A stretch of 15,787 nucleotides of DNA, taken from an uncultured bacterium. Lineage in GTDB: Bacteria; Actinomycetota; Actinomycetes; S36-B12. Within the stretch, counting starts at the first letter, position 1, and each line of letters starts with the position of its first letter. The translations under genes and the position numbers were made by a program. Positions 6,791-12,508 of this stretch are shown here, piece by piece. The stretch is taken from positions 1 through 15,787 of the forward strand of contig CAIVQM010000342.1 of the NCBI GenBank assembly GCA_903908025.1, in the 5' to 3' direction. Below the pieces are notes generated by a model. The model was not told the origin of the DNA. It was given only the letters and a program-made list of their open reading frames with translations, and ran no database searches.

Positions 6791-6913
6791 GTGAGAACCC
6801 TCCTCACCATCGCCGGGGTCGCCCTGCTCATCATCGGAGCCATGGCCCTAGGCCTGAAGTTCTTCAACACCTCTGTCCGCGAGGAAGAGGACCAGAAGGG
6901 CTGGGACGAGTAG
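6791..6913 (+). CDS. 40-residue single-span membrane protein
   Basis: A very small protein with an N-terminal hydrophobic segment (about residues 4-24, LLTIAGVALLIIGAMALGLKF) and a short, strongly acidic cytosolic or external tail (REEEDQKGWDE). Support for translation is the good ribosome-binding site AAGGAG at 6779-6784, seven bases before the GTG at 6791. The coding frame also ends cleanly before the next gene. An ATG further upstream in the same frame (6731) would place non-hydrophobic residues ahead of the membrane segment and ignores the ribosome-binding site. The gene lies 62 bases after the response regulator on the same strand, so it could be co-transcribed with it and belong to the signalling unit, for example as a small membrane partner of the kinase. 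That link is inference from position only. No family was recognised. Confidence 0.65.
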   Translation: MRTLLTIAGVALLIIGAMALGLKFFNTSVREEEDQKGWDE

Positions 6914-6936
6914 CCGCTCCACCTCGACGGCGCTCC

Positions 6937-6942
6937 TAGACT
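6937..6942 (+). promoter_or_regulatory. Candidate -10 box of a leaderless dehydrogenase transcript
   Basis: TAGACT ends six bases before the GTG start at 6949 and no Shine-Dalgarno sequence is visible in front of that GTG. The spacing would put transcription initiation at the start codon, as in leaderless actinobacterial mRNAs. The -35 region is not recognisable. Confidence 0.4.
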
Positions 6943-6948
6943 CCGCTC

Positions 6949-7992
6949 GTGCGCGCAGTTCTGTTCGACTCCTTCACGGAGCCGTTGCATGTCACCGATG
7001 TGCCGGAACCGACTGTGCCCGACGACGGCGTCGTCATTCAGGTCGGAGCCACCGGCATCTGCCGAAGCGACTGGCACGGGTGGCAGGGGCACGACCCCGA
7101 CATCGTTGTGCTGCCACACATTCCGGGACACGAGTTCGCGGGCACCGTGACAGCCGTGGGCCGGCTCGTGCGCGGGTCGGCTGTCGGTGATCGGGTGACC
7201 GTGCCGTTCGTCTGCGCCTGCGGCGCCTGCCCGACCTGCCGATCGGGCAACGGTCAGGTGTGCCCCAACCAATGGCAGCCCGGATTCTCCGGGCCGGGAT
7301 CCTTCGCTGAGCGGGTCGCCATCCCGTTCGCCGACGTGAACGTCATCCATCTCCCAGACGCCGTGTCCGACAAGACGGCAGCGACCCTCGGCTGTCGGTT
7401 CGCTACCGCCTATCGCGCGGTCACCCAGGTAGCCAAAGTGCAACCGGGCGAGGTCGTCGTCGTGTTCGGCTGCGGTGGCCTCGGCCTGTCCGCTGTGATG
7501 ATCGCCGCCTCGCTCGGAGCCACCGTCATCGCCGTCGACGTGCAGCCCTCAGCGCTGTCCCGCGCAGCAGGTGTCGGCGCAGCCCACCTCATCGACGCGC
7601 GCGATACCGATCCGGTCGAGGTGATTCGCGATCTCGCGCCGGATGGCGCCCACGTCGGCATCGACGCTCTCGGCAGTGCCGCAACAGCATCGGCATCGGT
7701 GTCGGCCCTGCGTCCGCGAGGCCGCCACGTCCAAGTGGGGCTGCTGCCGCCCGCCGTCCTCGGCGGCCGTGAGTCGGTTCCCATGCATCTGGTCATCGGC
7801 CGGGAACTGGCGGTCCTCGGCAGCCATGGCATGGCGGCCCACGCCTACCCCGAGATGCTCGAGCGGATTGCGAACGGCCAGTTGCGCCCGACGGAGCTGG
7901 TCGCCCGGACGATCAGCCTCGACGAGGTACCGATGGCTCTCGCCGCCATGGACGGAAATGGGCAGGACGGGATCACCGTCTGCCTGCCCTAA
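6949..7992 (+). CDS. Zinc-dependent alcohol dehydrogenase (medium-chain)
   Basis: A 347-residue zinc-containing medium-chain alcohol dehydrogenase. Catalytic zinc ligands are Cys38 (TGICRSDWH), His61-Glu62 (GHEF) and Cys149 (LGCRFATAY). The structural zinc lobe shows the C-x2-C-x2-C-x7-C pattern at Cys91, Cys94, Cys97 and Cys105, with an additional Cys89. The NAD(P)-binding loop is GCGGLGL (174-180), followed by a strand ending in VDVQ (196-199). Asp197 at the end of that strand favours NAD over NADP, as known for the family. Both zinc sites are complete, so it should be an active oxidoreductase; substrate unknown. The GTG at 6949 fits the family N-terminus (MRAVLFDSF) but lacks a ribosome-binding site, and a -10-like box abuts it. 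It is followed 76 bases later by the lemA-like gene, which has its own ribosome-binding site. Confidence 0.94.
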   Translation: MRAVLFDSFTEPLHVTDVPEPTVPDDGVVIQVGATGICRSDWHGWQGHDPDIVVLPHIPGHEFAGTVTAVGRLVRGSAVGDRVTVPFVCACGACPTCRSGNGQVCPNQWQPGFSGPGSFAERVAIPFADVNVIHLPDAVSDKTAATLGCRFATAYRAVTQVAKVQPGEVVVVFGCGGLGLSAVMIAASLGATVIAVDVQPSALSRAAGVGAAHLIDARDTDPVEVIRDLAPDGAHVGIDALGSAATASASVSALRPRGRHVQVGLLPPAVLGGRESVPMHLVIGRELAVLGSHGMAAHAYPEMLERIANGQLRPTELVARTISLDEVPMALAAMDGNGQDGITVCLP

Positions 7993-8026
7993 CGTTCACG
8001 CGACCGACCCCCCGTCAGTGCGTCCA

Positions 8027-8039
8027 GACCGGTACGGTC
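8027..8039 (+). promoter_or_regulatory. Possible promoter/operator of the LemA operon
   Basis: In the 76-base gap before the LemA gene a TACGGT box (8033-8038) lies 30 bases before the ATG. It is embedded in a short inverted repeat, GACCG (8027-8031) and CGGTC (8035-8039). It could be a -10 element with an overlapping regulatory site. The arms are only five bases long and no -35 match was found. Confidence 0.25.
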
Positions 8040-8068
8040 AGTCCACGCCCGAATTGTCTGGAGGACTC

Positions 8069-8632
8069 ATGAGCGGACTGCTGATCGCGATCATCATCAT
8101 CGTGCTGCTGGTAGGGATCGCGCTGTTCGCGATGTCCCAGTTCAACAAGCTGCGCCGACTCGATGTGCTCGCACAGGGGGCGTGGGCCGGGATCGACACC
8201 CTGCTCGCCAAGCGGGCCGACCTCATCCCGAACCTCGTCGAGACCGTCAAGGGTGCAGCGGACTTCGAGCGCGGCACCATGGAAGACGTCACCAATGCCC
8301 GGGCCAAGGCAGCGGGCGCCGCAACCGTCGCCCAGACCGCCGCAGCCGATGGCGAGCTGACCCAGGCCCTCGGTCGGCTGTTCGCGGTCGCCGAGGCCTA
8401 CCCGCAGCTCACCGCGACCGCCAACTTCCGCGATCTGCAGGGCCAGCTGGCATCGGTCGAGGGCGAGCTCCAGTTCGCCCGTCAGTACTACAACGACTCG
8501 GTCGTCAATCTGAACACAGCATTGGTGACCATCCCAGCGATGTGGTTCGCCGGGCTGGCAGGTGTCCACGAACGGGAGATGTACTCCGAGCCCGATGCGG
8601 GTCGCCGGTCAGCCCCCACCGTCAGCTTCTGA
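8069..8632 (+). CDS. LemA family membrane protein
   Basis: A 187-residue LemA-family protein. Residues 3-22 form an N-terminal membrane anchor (LLIAIIIIVLLVGIALFAM). The rest is the helical LemA domain with the hallmark segment LAKRADLIPNLVETVKG (46-62), then FERGTMEDVTNAR (66-78) and the C-terminal ARQYYNDSVVNLNT (137-150). The biochemical role of LemA proteins is not established; they are often encoded beside a DUF2207 or TPM-domain protein, as here. The ATG at 8069 follows CTGGAGGA with a suitable gap, and an open frame upstream to 7643 overlaps the dehydrogenase and is not coding. The stop codon overlaps the ATG of the next gene (TGATG), indicating translational coupling and probably equal production of the two membrane proteins. 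Confidence 0.95.
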   Translation: MSGLLIAIIIIVLLVGIALFAMSQFNKLRRLDVLAQGAWAGIDTLLAKRADLIPNLVETVKGAADFERGTMEDVTNARAKAAGAATVAQTAAADGELTQALGRLFAVAEAYPQLTATANFRDLQGQLASVEGELQFARQYYNDSVVNLNTALVTIPAMWFAGLAGVHEREMYSEPDAGRRSAPTVSF

Positions 8633-10395
8633 TGCCTGCCCTGCTCCGCAGGGCGGCTGTTGCGGTCAGCGCCCTGCTCCTCTGCGGACTGACTACGGTC
8701 GCTGCCGCGTCCGCAGCGCATGCCGAGTACATCCCGCAGCTCGACGTCTCGGTCACGGTGAATCCGGACACCTCCTTCCGCGTCGTCGAGACCATCACCT
8801 ACGACTTCGAGTCCGAGTACCGCCACGGGATCTTCCGCGACATCCCGATGTACGACGAGACCGTCAGCGGCCAGCGACGCACTTACGGCGTCACCGTCAA
8901 CAGCGTCACGATGGACGGTGGGAGCGTGCCGTGGACATCCTCCGAGAATGGCCCCTTCCTCAATGTGAAGATCGGTGATCCCAACCAGACCATCACGGGA
9001 GCCCACCGATACGTCGTCGACTACACCGTCGCTGACGGGCTGCGCATCATCACCGCAGAGGACAAGGCGGATCCGCAGATGCCCTCGTCGATCTCGGTCG
9101 GCGATGTCGAGCTGTACTGGGATTTCATCGGCACCGGCTGGGACGTCTGGATCGAGTCCGCCAGGGCGACCGTCACCGGCCCGGCCGACGTCCTCAATGC
9201 CGTCTGCTTCTCCGGATCTGCCGGCGGCATCAGCACCTGCCCAGCCGCCACGGCCAAGAGCATTGCCCTGCTCGGCCCCGTAGCGCTCGACGCGGGGCAG
9301 GCACTCACCGGTGCTGTCACGTATCCCGCTGCGGCCTTCGCCACGACACCGCGCGAGAACATCAGTCAGGGCCTGCCCACGAACCCGCTCATCGGAGTCC
9401 TCGGCGCCCTGATCCCGGCTGGGCTGCTGGCGGCCGTGCCGATCGGCCTCGCCATCGCCAGGCGCCGCAAGGATGCCGGAGCGCCCGTGCCCGGAGCACC
9501 GCCCCAGTACGCGCCACCGGATGGCGTGACACCCGCCGAGCTCTCCGCAGCGTGGAAGGGAGGCAAGGGTTTCGCCGACTCTCGCGTCCTGGTGGCAACC
9601 CTGCTTGACCTCGCGGCGCGACGCTGGATCAACGTGTCCACCGATGGCGCCGGCGATCTGACCGTCGGCTGGATCGGCACGGGGAGCCCACCCTTGGCGC
9701 CCTGGGAGCAGTCCGTCGTCGGGATGATCCTCAAGGGCGCGACATCGGCGTCCCTGAGCGGCTACGACAAGGACCTCGCCTCGCTCTGGACCGAGTCGTT
9801 CGGTGACCTCGTCGATGCGCAGGAGGCCAACGGCCGCCGGAACACCCGCGGTGACGATCCGGACAAGAGGTGGAACTGGCTGGGCGGCATCGCCTTCCTC
9901 CTCGTGGCGGTGGGCTTCCTCTCGATATTCATCGGCCAGCCCTTCATTACGGCAGCCCTGTTCACCGTCGGTGTTGGCGCACTCATCGGCTTCTTCGTCG
10001 CGCGCGCCATCACCCCCCGTCAGCAGACGCAGCAATCCGCCCTGTTCCTGGCGAAGGTCGACGGCTTCCGGATCGTTCTGGGCACCGACGCAGCGGCGTC
10101 CCGCCGCGAGTTCGCCCAACGGTCCGGGCTCTCACCCGAGGCGATCTTCGCGACGATGCTGCCGTATGCCGTCGTCTTCGAGCTCGAGAACTCGTGGATC
10201 GGCGCGTTCCCCGACCTCACCCCCGAGCAACTTGTCAGCAGCGGCTTCTACGTCGGCAGCATGGCCTCGATGCACGGGCTCGTCAGCAGCGGCACATCGT
10301 CGATGGCCAGCGCGATGACGGCCCCCAGCAGCGGTTCCGGCGGCGGCGGCTTCTCCGGCGGTGGCGGTGGTGGTGGCGGCGGCGGGTCGTGGTGA
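8632..10395 (+). CDS. DUF2207 family predicted membrane protein
   Basis: A 587-residue membrane protein of the DUF2207 family. A signal peptide (about 1-31, ending AHA) is followed by an extracytoplasmic domain (32-250). This begins with the family hallmark of a beta-rich repeat, VVETITYDFESEYRHGIFRDI (51-71), and has Cys192 and Cys203 as a possible disulfide. A membrane span (254-276), a cytosolic part with a winged-helix-like segment (about 305-405) and two further spans (416-434, 437-456) come next, then a cytosolic tail. It ends in a glycine run and SW (570-587), a termination common in this family. Function is unknown. The start overlaps the LemA stop codon by one base, and the LemA/DUF2207 pairing is widespread. 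An envelope or stress role is plausible but inferred. Confidence 0.93.
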   Translation: MPALLRRAAVAVSALLLCGLTTVAAASAAHAEYIPQLDVSVTVNPDTSFRVVETITYDFESEYRHGIFRDIPMYDETVSGQRRTYGVTVNSVTMDGGSVPWTSSENGPFLNVKIGDPNQTITGAHRYVVDYTVADGLRIITAEDKADPQMPSSISVGDVELYWDFIGTGWDVWIESARATVTGPADVLNAVCFSGSAGGISTCPAATAKSIALLGPVALDAGQALTGAVTYPAAAFATTPRENISQGLPTNPLIGVLGALIPAGLLAAVPIGLAIARRRKDAGAPVPGAPPQYAPPDGVTPAELSAAWKGGKGFADSRVLVATLLDLAARRWINVSTDGAGDLTVGWIGTGSPPLAPWEQSVVGMILKGATSASLSGYDKDLASLWTESFGDLVDAQEANGRRNTRGDDPDKRWNWLGGIAFLLVAVGFLSIFIGQPFITAALFTVGVGALIGFFVARAITPRQQTQQSALFLAKVDGFRIVLGTDAAASRREFAQRSGLSPEAIFATMLPYAVVFELENSWIGAFPDLTPEQLVSSGFYVGSMASMHGLVSSGTSSMASAMTAPSSGSGGGGFSGGGGGGGGGGSW

Positions 10396-10406
10396 CGGCC
10401 GCGGAT

Positions 10407-10418
10407 CAGCAGCTGCTG
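10407..10418. terminator. Palindrome between convergent genes
   Basis: CAGCAGCTGCTG is a perfect 12-base palindrome in the 24-base gap between the convergent stops of the DUF2207 gene (10395) and the metalloprotease (10420). Similar G/C-rich arms lie on both sides (GGCC at 10397 and at 10426). It might act as a bidirectional terminator, but there is no T-run and no loop sequence, so support is weak. Confidence 0.25.
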
Positions 10419-10419
10419 G

Positions 10420-11301
10420 TCAGCCGGCCTTGCACGCCTTGATCAACGCACGGATGCCGGCGATGTCGGCATTGCTCAACGTGTTGTTGGTATCAACCAG
10501 GTAGTACATGACATCGGCCTTCTCAGTGCCATGTGCCAGACCAAGCGCATGACCAAGCTCGTGCAGGTAGAGCGCACTCTGCTTGGCCGCATTGATCTTC
10601 TTCACGTAGTCGATACTGAGGACCACGCTGCCCTCCGTGATCTCCTTCTGGTCCTTGAACACCTTTGTCGGGGACGCAAATCCGACGGTGCGCGCATCGA
10701 GCAGGCTCGAGTCCTTGTCATTGAGGAATGCGACGTACAGGTGACGCTCGCTGGGATGCTGGTCGCTCGTCACGACATAGTTGGTGTCGTCGTAAACGAT
10801 GGGAACCTCACCGACGTACTGGAACGTCAGCCCACTGACCTCACCCCAGTGCTTCAGGTCGGCTGTCAACTGGTTGATGGCGATCTTCGAGTCAGCGGGC
10901 GTGAGCCGGCCCGTGTCGACACTCCAGGTGATGGGCGTATCGCAGGCCGCCCAGCCGCTGTTGATGAACTCTGGCGAGGTCTCCGCGAAGATCGAGGCAA
11001 CCTGCGACTCCGCGTAGGCGACAACGCCGACGATCGACAGGAAGGCCGCCGCCACGACGACGGTGCCGAGCTGCCACAGCGGCTTGCCCCTGCGTCGGTC
11101 GGCGCCACTGCGGCGGTCAGCCGAACGTCGGTCGGCGATCCCTGCCGGTGCCACCGCATGTCGGCCCTGGTCGCGACGGTCGCCCGAACGCCGCTCGGTC
11201 CTGCGACGATCCGGCGGGTGGGTCTTCTGGAAGTAGAGGGATCCGAGCAGGCCAAGGCCGTAGGCCAGCACCAGGAACAGGACCCACCAGTACCAACTCA
11301 T
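10420..11301 (-). CDS. Membrane-anchored matrixin-like zinc metalloprotease
   Basis: A 293-residue protein with two membrane spans (about 5-23 and 77-97). They are separated by an Arg-rich loop (31-71) with six DRR/ERR units: Asp31, Glu36, Asp41, Asp57, Asp62 and Asp68 each followed by RR. By the positive-inside rule the loop is cytosolic and the C-terminal part (98-293) extracytoplasmic. That part is a matrixin/M10-like peptidase with the extended zinc motif HELGHALGLAH (247-257; His247, His251, His257, catalytic Glu248) and a Met-turn at Met265 (DVMYY). WAACDTPITWSVD (117-129) resembles the start of actinobacterial matrixin domains, and Cys120 and Cys290 could pair. No Cys-switch propeptide is seen. 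The ATG at 11301 has GGGGGTG upstream and overlaps the stop of a short upstream ORF. The substrate is unknown. Confidence 0.88.
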   Translation of the reverse strand: MSWYWWVLFLVLAYGLGLLGSLYFQKTHPPDRRRTERRSGDRRDQGRHAVAPAGIADRRSADRRSGADRRRGKPLWQLGTVVVAAAFLSIVGVVAYAESQVASIFAETSPEFINSGWAACDTPITWSVDTGRLTPADSKIAINQLTADLKHWGEVSGLTFQYVGEVPIVYDDTNYVVTSDQHPSERHLYVAFLNDKDSSLLDARTVGFASPTKVFKDQKEITEGSVVLSIDYVKKINAAKQSALYLHELGHALGLAHGTEKADVMYYLVDTNNTLSNADIAGIRALIKACKAG

Positions 11302-11381
11302 CGACTCACCCCCACTCTCATATCCAGTATCAGCCTTACGAGGCTCCCGTACTCGACCACCAGTCGGTCAATTTCGTCCAC
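11298..11381 (-). CDS. Candidate 27-residue upstream ORF coupled to the metalloprotease
   Basis: A short minus-strand frame from GTG at 11381 ends in TGA that overlaps the metalloprotease ATG by four bases (ATGA), a classical coupling arrangement. It reads MDEIDRLVVEYGSLVRLILD and ends MRVGVSR, an amphipathic helix-like peptide. The frame stays open further upstream without another usual start codon. There the codons continue a seven-residue rhythm (IDRVVDE then IDRLVVE), which comes from the 21-base repeat described separately. No convincing ribosome-binding site precedes the GTG. It may be a leader peptide, the end of a decayed gene, or an accident of a repeated operator. The call is tentative. 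Confidence 0.3.
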   Translation of the reverse strand: MDEIDRLVVEYGSLVRLILDMRVGVSR

Positions 11382-11400
11382 TACTCGGTCAATACGGTCA
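11364..11400. repeat. Direct repeats of TCGGTCAAT upstream of the metalloprotease
   Basis: TCGGTCAAT occurs at 11364-11372 and 11385-11393, exactly 21 bases apart (two DNA turns). A partial third copy, CGGTCA, lies at 11395-11400. On the minus strand each full copy reads ATTGACCGA and includes TTGACC, a fair -35 hexamer. The array lies in the 118-base gap between the YbjN-like gene and the metalloprotease. It could be an iterated regulator-binding site, or it could reflect the heptad pattern of a small ORF. Confidence 0.45.
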
Positions 11401-11419
11401 TGCCTGACGCTGGCAGAGC

Positions 11420-11863
11420 CTAGCCGCCAGACCCGGGTTCCGGCGTGACCTCACCCACGACCGCCGTCGCGGCCTGGAACATATACGTCAGGACGCGTGC
11501 GAGGTGGTCGGGGACCAGCGGCCGGCCGTCGACATTGCCCGAGATCCACAGCCGGCCATCGAGGGTCGAGAACGTCACAAAGGCCGAGCCCGCGTTCTCC
11601 TCGTTCAGGTACTCCAGGAGTTCCATCGTCAGTCGGTAATGCCCATGCAGGCGCAACTCGAGGCTGACCACGAAGTCGCTCAGGACCCCGACGAACAGCG
11701 TGCCGATCTCGGTCTCGGCCGCAAGGGCGTGGTCGGGCACCGGCGTCAAGGCAATGCCGAACATCGGCGGGAACAGCTCTCCGATGACCGCCAGCAGGGT
11801 CGCGTCGTCGGGAACCGTCAGGACGGCCGCCTCAGCGGATTCGTTGAGCGGATCGTCGTCCAC
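11420..11863 (-). CDS. YbjN-like / secretion-chaperone-fold hypothetical protein
   Basis: A 147-residue acidic soluble protein without signal peptide or membrane span. An alpha segment (LLAVIGELFPPMFGIAL, 23-39) is followed by a region with the layout of the YbjN/type III chaperone-like fold. That region has strands (TLFVGVLSD, FVVSLELRLHG), a helix ending in the characteristic LLEYLNEEN (81-89), two strands (AFVTFSTLDGRLWISGNVDG) and a last helix (LARVLTYMFQAATAV). The fold assignment is by pattern only and moderate. Proteins of this sort are frequent, uncharacterised actinobacterial proteins. The start is a GTG at 11863 with GGGAGG four bases upstream. It lies upstream of the metalloprotease on the same strand, separated by 118 bases that hold repeats. 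It is divergent from the 104-residue gene by 99 bases. Confidence 0.72.
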   Translation of the reverse strand: MDDDPLNESAEAAVLTVPDDATLLAVIGELFPPMFGIALTPVPDHALAAETEIGTLFVGVLSDFVVSLELRLHGHYRLTMELLEYLNEENAGSAFVTFSTLDGRLWISGNVDGRPLVPDHLARVLTYMFQAATAVVGEVTPEPGSGG

Positions 11864-11962
11864 GGCACCTCCCGTTCCCCAGCAGTCTTGACCCTACGCC
11901 GCATCGCGTTTCGAAGCGCTGCTCTGCATACTGGGATGACGTAACGATGCGGAGGAGCGGCT

Positions 11963-12277
11963 ATGACGGATGACAAGGCAGGCAAGGCGGACTGGCAGGG
12001 CGTCGGAGCCTCCTTCCGATCGCTGGGAGATCGACTGAAGGGCCATGCTGTCGAGGCCGGTGGCGCTGTGTCGTCCGCCAACGATCAGTCGGCTGGCAGC
12101 GTGATGGATCAGGTGAGCGCGGTGTTCAAGACGGCGATCGCCAAGCTCGACGAGACCACGACGGACCCAGAGGTCGGTGCAGCGACAAAGGACGCCACCG
12201 CCAAGCTCCTTGACGCCATCAAGGCGGAACTCACCGGCGACAAGCCGACGCCTGATCAGCCGACGCCCGACGCCTGA
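11963..12277 (+). CDS. Hypothetical 104-residue helical protein
   Basis: A small hydrophilic protein, unrecognised at family level. The N-terminal part contains DWQGVGASFRSLGDRLKGHA (residues 10-29), a pattern (DW...G..F..LG..LK.H) also seen in other uncharacterised small actinobacterial proteins. Two predicted helices follow (43-63, 69-91), with a proline/threonine tail (PTPDQPTPDA) at the end. There are no cysteines, no membrane span and no signal peptide. Translation is supported by GGAGGAG at 11951-11957, five bases before the ATG. The last codons lie in a 22-base imperfect tandem duplication. The stop codon TGA directly abuts the stop codon of the convergent gene (TGATCA). It is divergent from the YbjN-like gene, so the 99-base gap 11864-11962 should carry promoters for both. 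Confidence 0.75.
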   Translation: MTDDKAGKADWQGVGASFRSLGDRLKGHAVEAGGAVSSANDQSAGSVMDQVSAVFKTAIAKLDETTTDPEVGAATKDATAKLLDAIKAELTGDKPTPDQPTPDA

Positions 12278-12288
12278 TCAGTCGACCT
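12245..12288. repeat. 22-base imperfect tandem duplication spanning two convergent stop codons
   Basis: CCGACGCCTGATCAG is present at 12245-12259 and again at 12267-12281, 22 bases apart, and the remaining seven bases of the unit are similar (CCGACGC versus TCGACCT). Each copy contains the palindrome CTGATCAG. In the first copy the plus gene reads through it as Pro-Asp-Gln. Because 22 is not a multiple of three, the second copy is read in another frame and provides the stop TGA, while its TCA is the stop of the opposite gene. Confidence 0.7.
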
Positions 12289-12508
12289 CAGGCCCGGCGG
12301 GTGGCCCATCGGGGAGGATTCCGCGCGGCTCGCGCCGACGGTTGCGCCCGTGGATGAGGTCGCCGGGATACACGCGCGGCAGCATCTTCGCGACCGCCAG
12401 CGTCACGTAGATGAGGGTATTGATCGCGACGAAGGTTGCAAGAACGCTGAAGAACTCGCTCTGCAGGAAGGACTCGGGCAGCAGGAACCCGGCGTGGATG
12501 GTCCCCAT
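12278..12508 (-). CDS. Small membrane protein coupled to the glycosyltransferase
   Basis: A 76-residue protein with one clear membrane span (about residues 20-42, FSVLATFVAINTLIYVTLAVAKM). A basic tail (HGRNRRREPRG, 53-63) and a short Pro-rich end follow. By charge the C-terminus is cytosolic. Its ATG at 12508 overlaps the last base of the glycosyltransferase stop codon (TAATG), so it is translated right after the enzyme and is probably its small partner or stabiliser. This is inference from the overlap. No known family was recognised; it lacks the features of PgaD-like or BcsB-like partners. Its stop codon abuts, with no spacer, the stop of the convergent 104-residue gene. Confidence 0.8.
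   Translation of the reverse strand: MGTIHAGFLLPESFLQSEFFSVLATFVAINTLIYVTLAVAKMLPRVYPGDLIHGRNRRREPRGILPDGPPAGPEVD

Noticed and set aside
8182..8631. N-terminal extension of the DUF2207 protein into the LemA gene
   Set aside because: The extension is Arg-rich frame-shadow sequence. The true start at 8632 gives a signal peptide and overlaps the LemA stop as TGATG.
8488..10119. 543-codon minus-strand frame
   Set aside because: It is antisense to the DUF2207 gene, is Gly/Arg/Asp-rich and has no recognisable domain.
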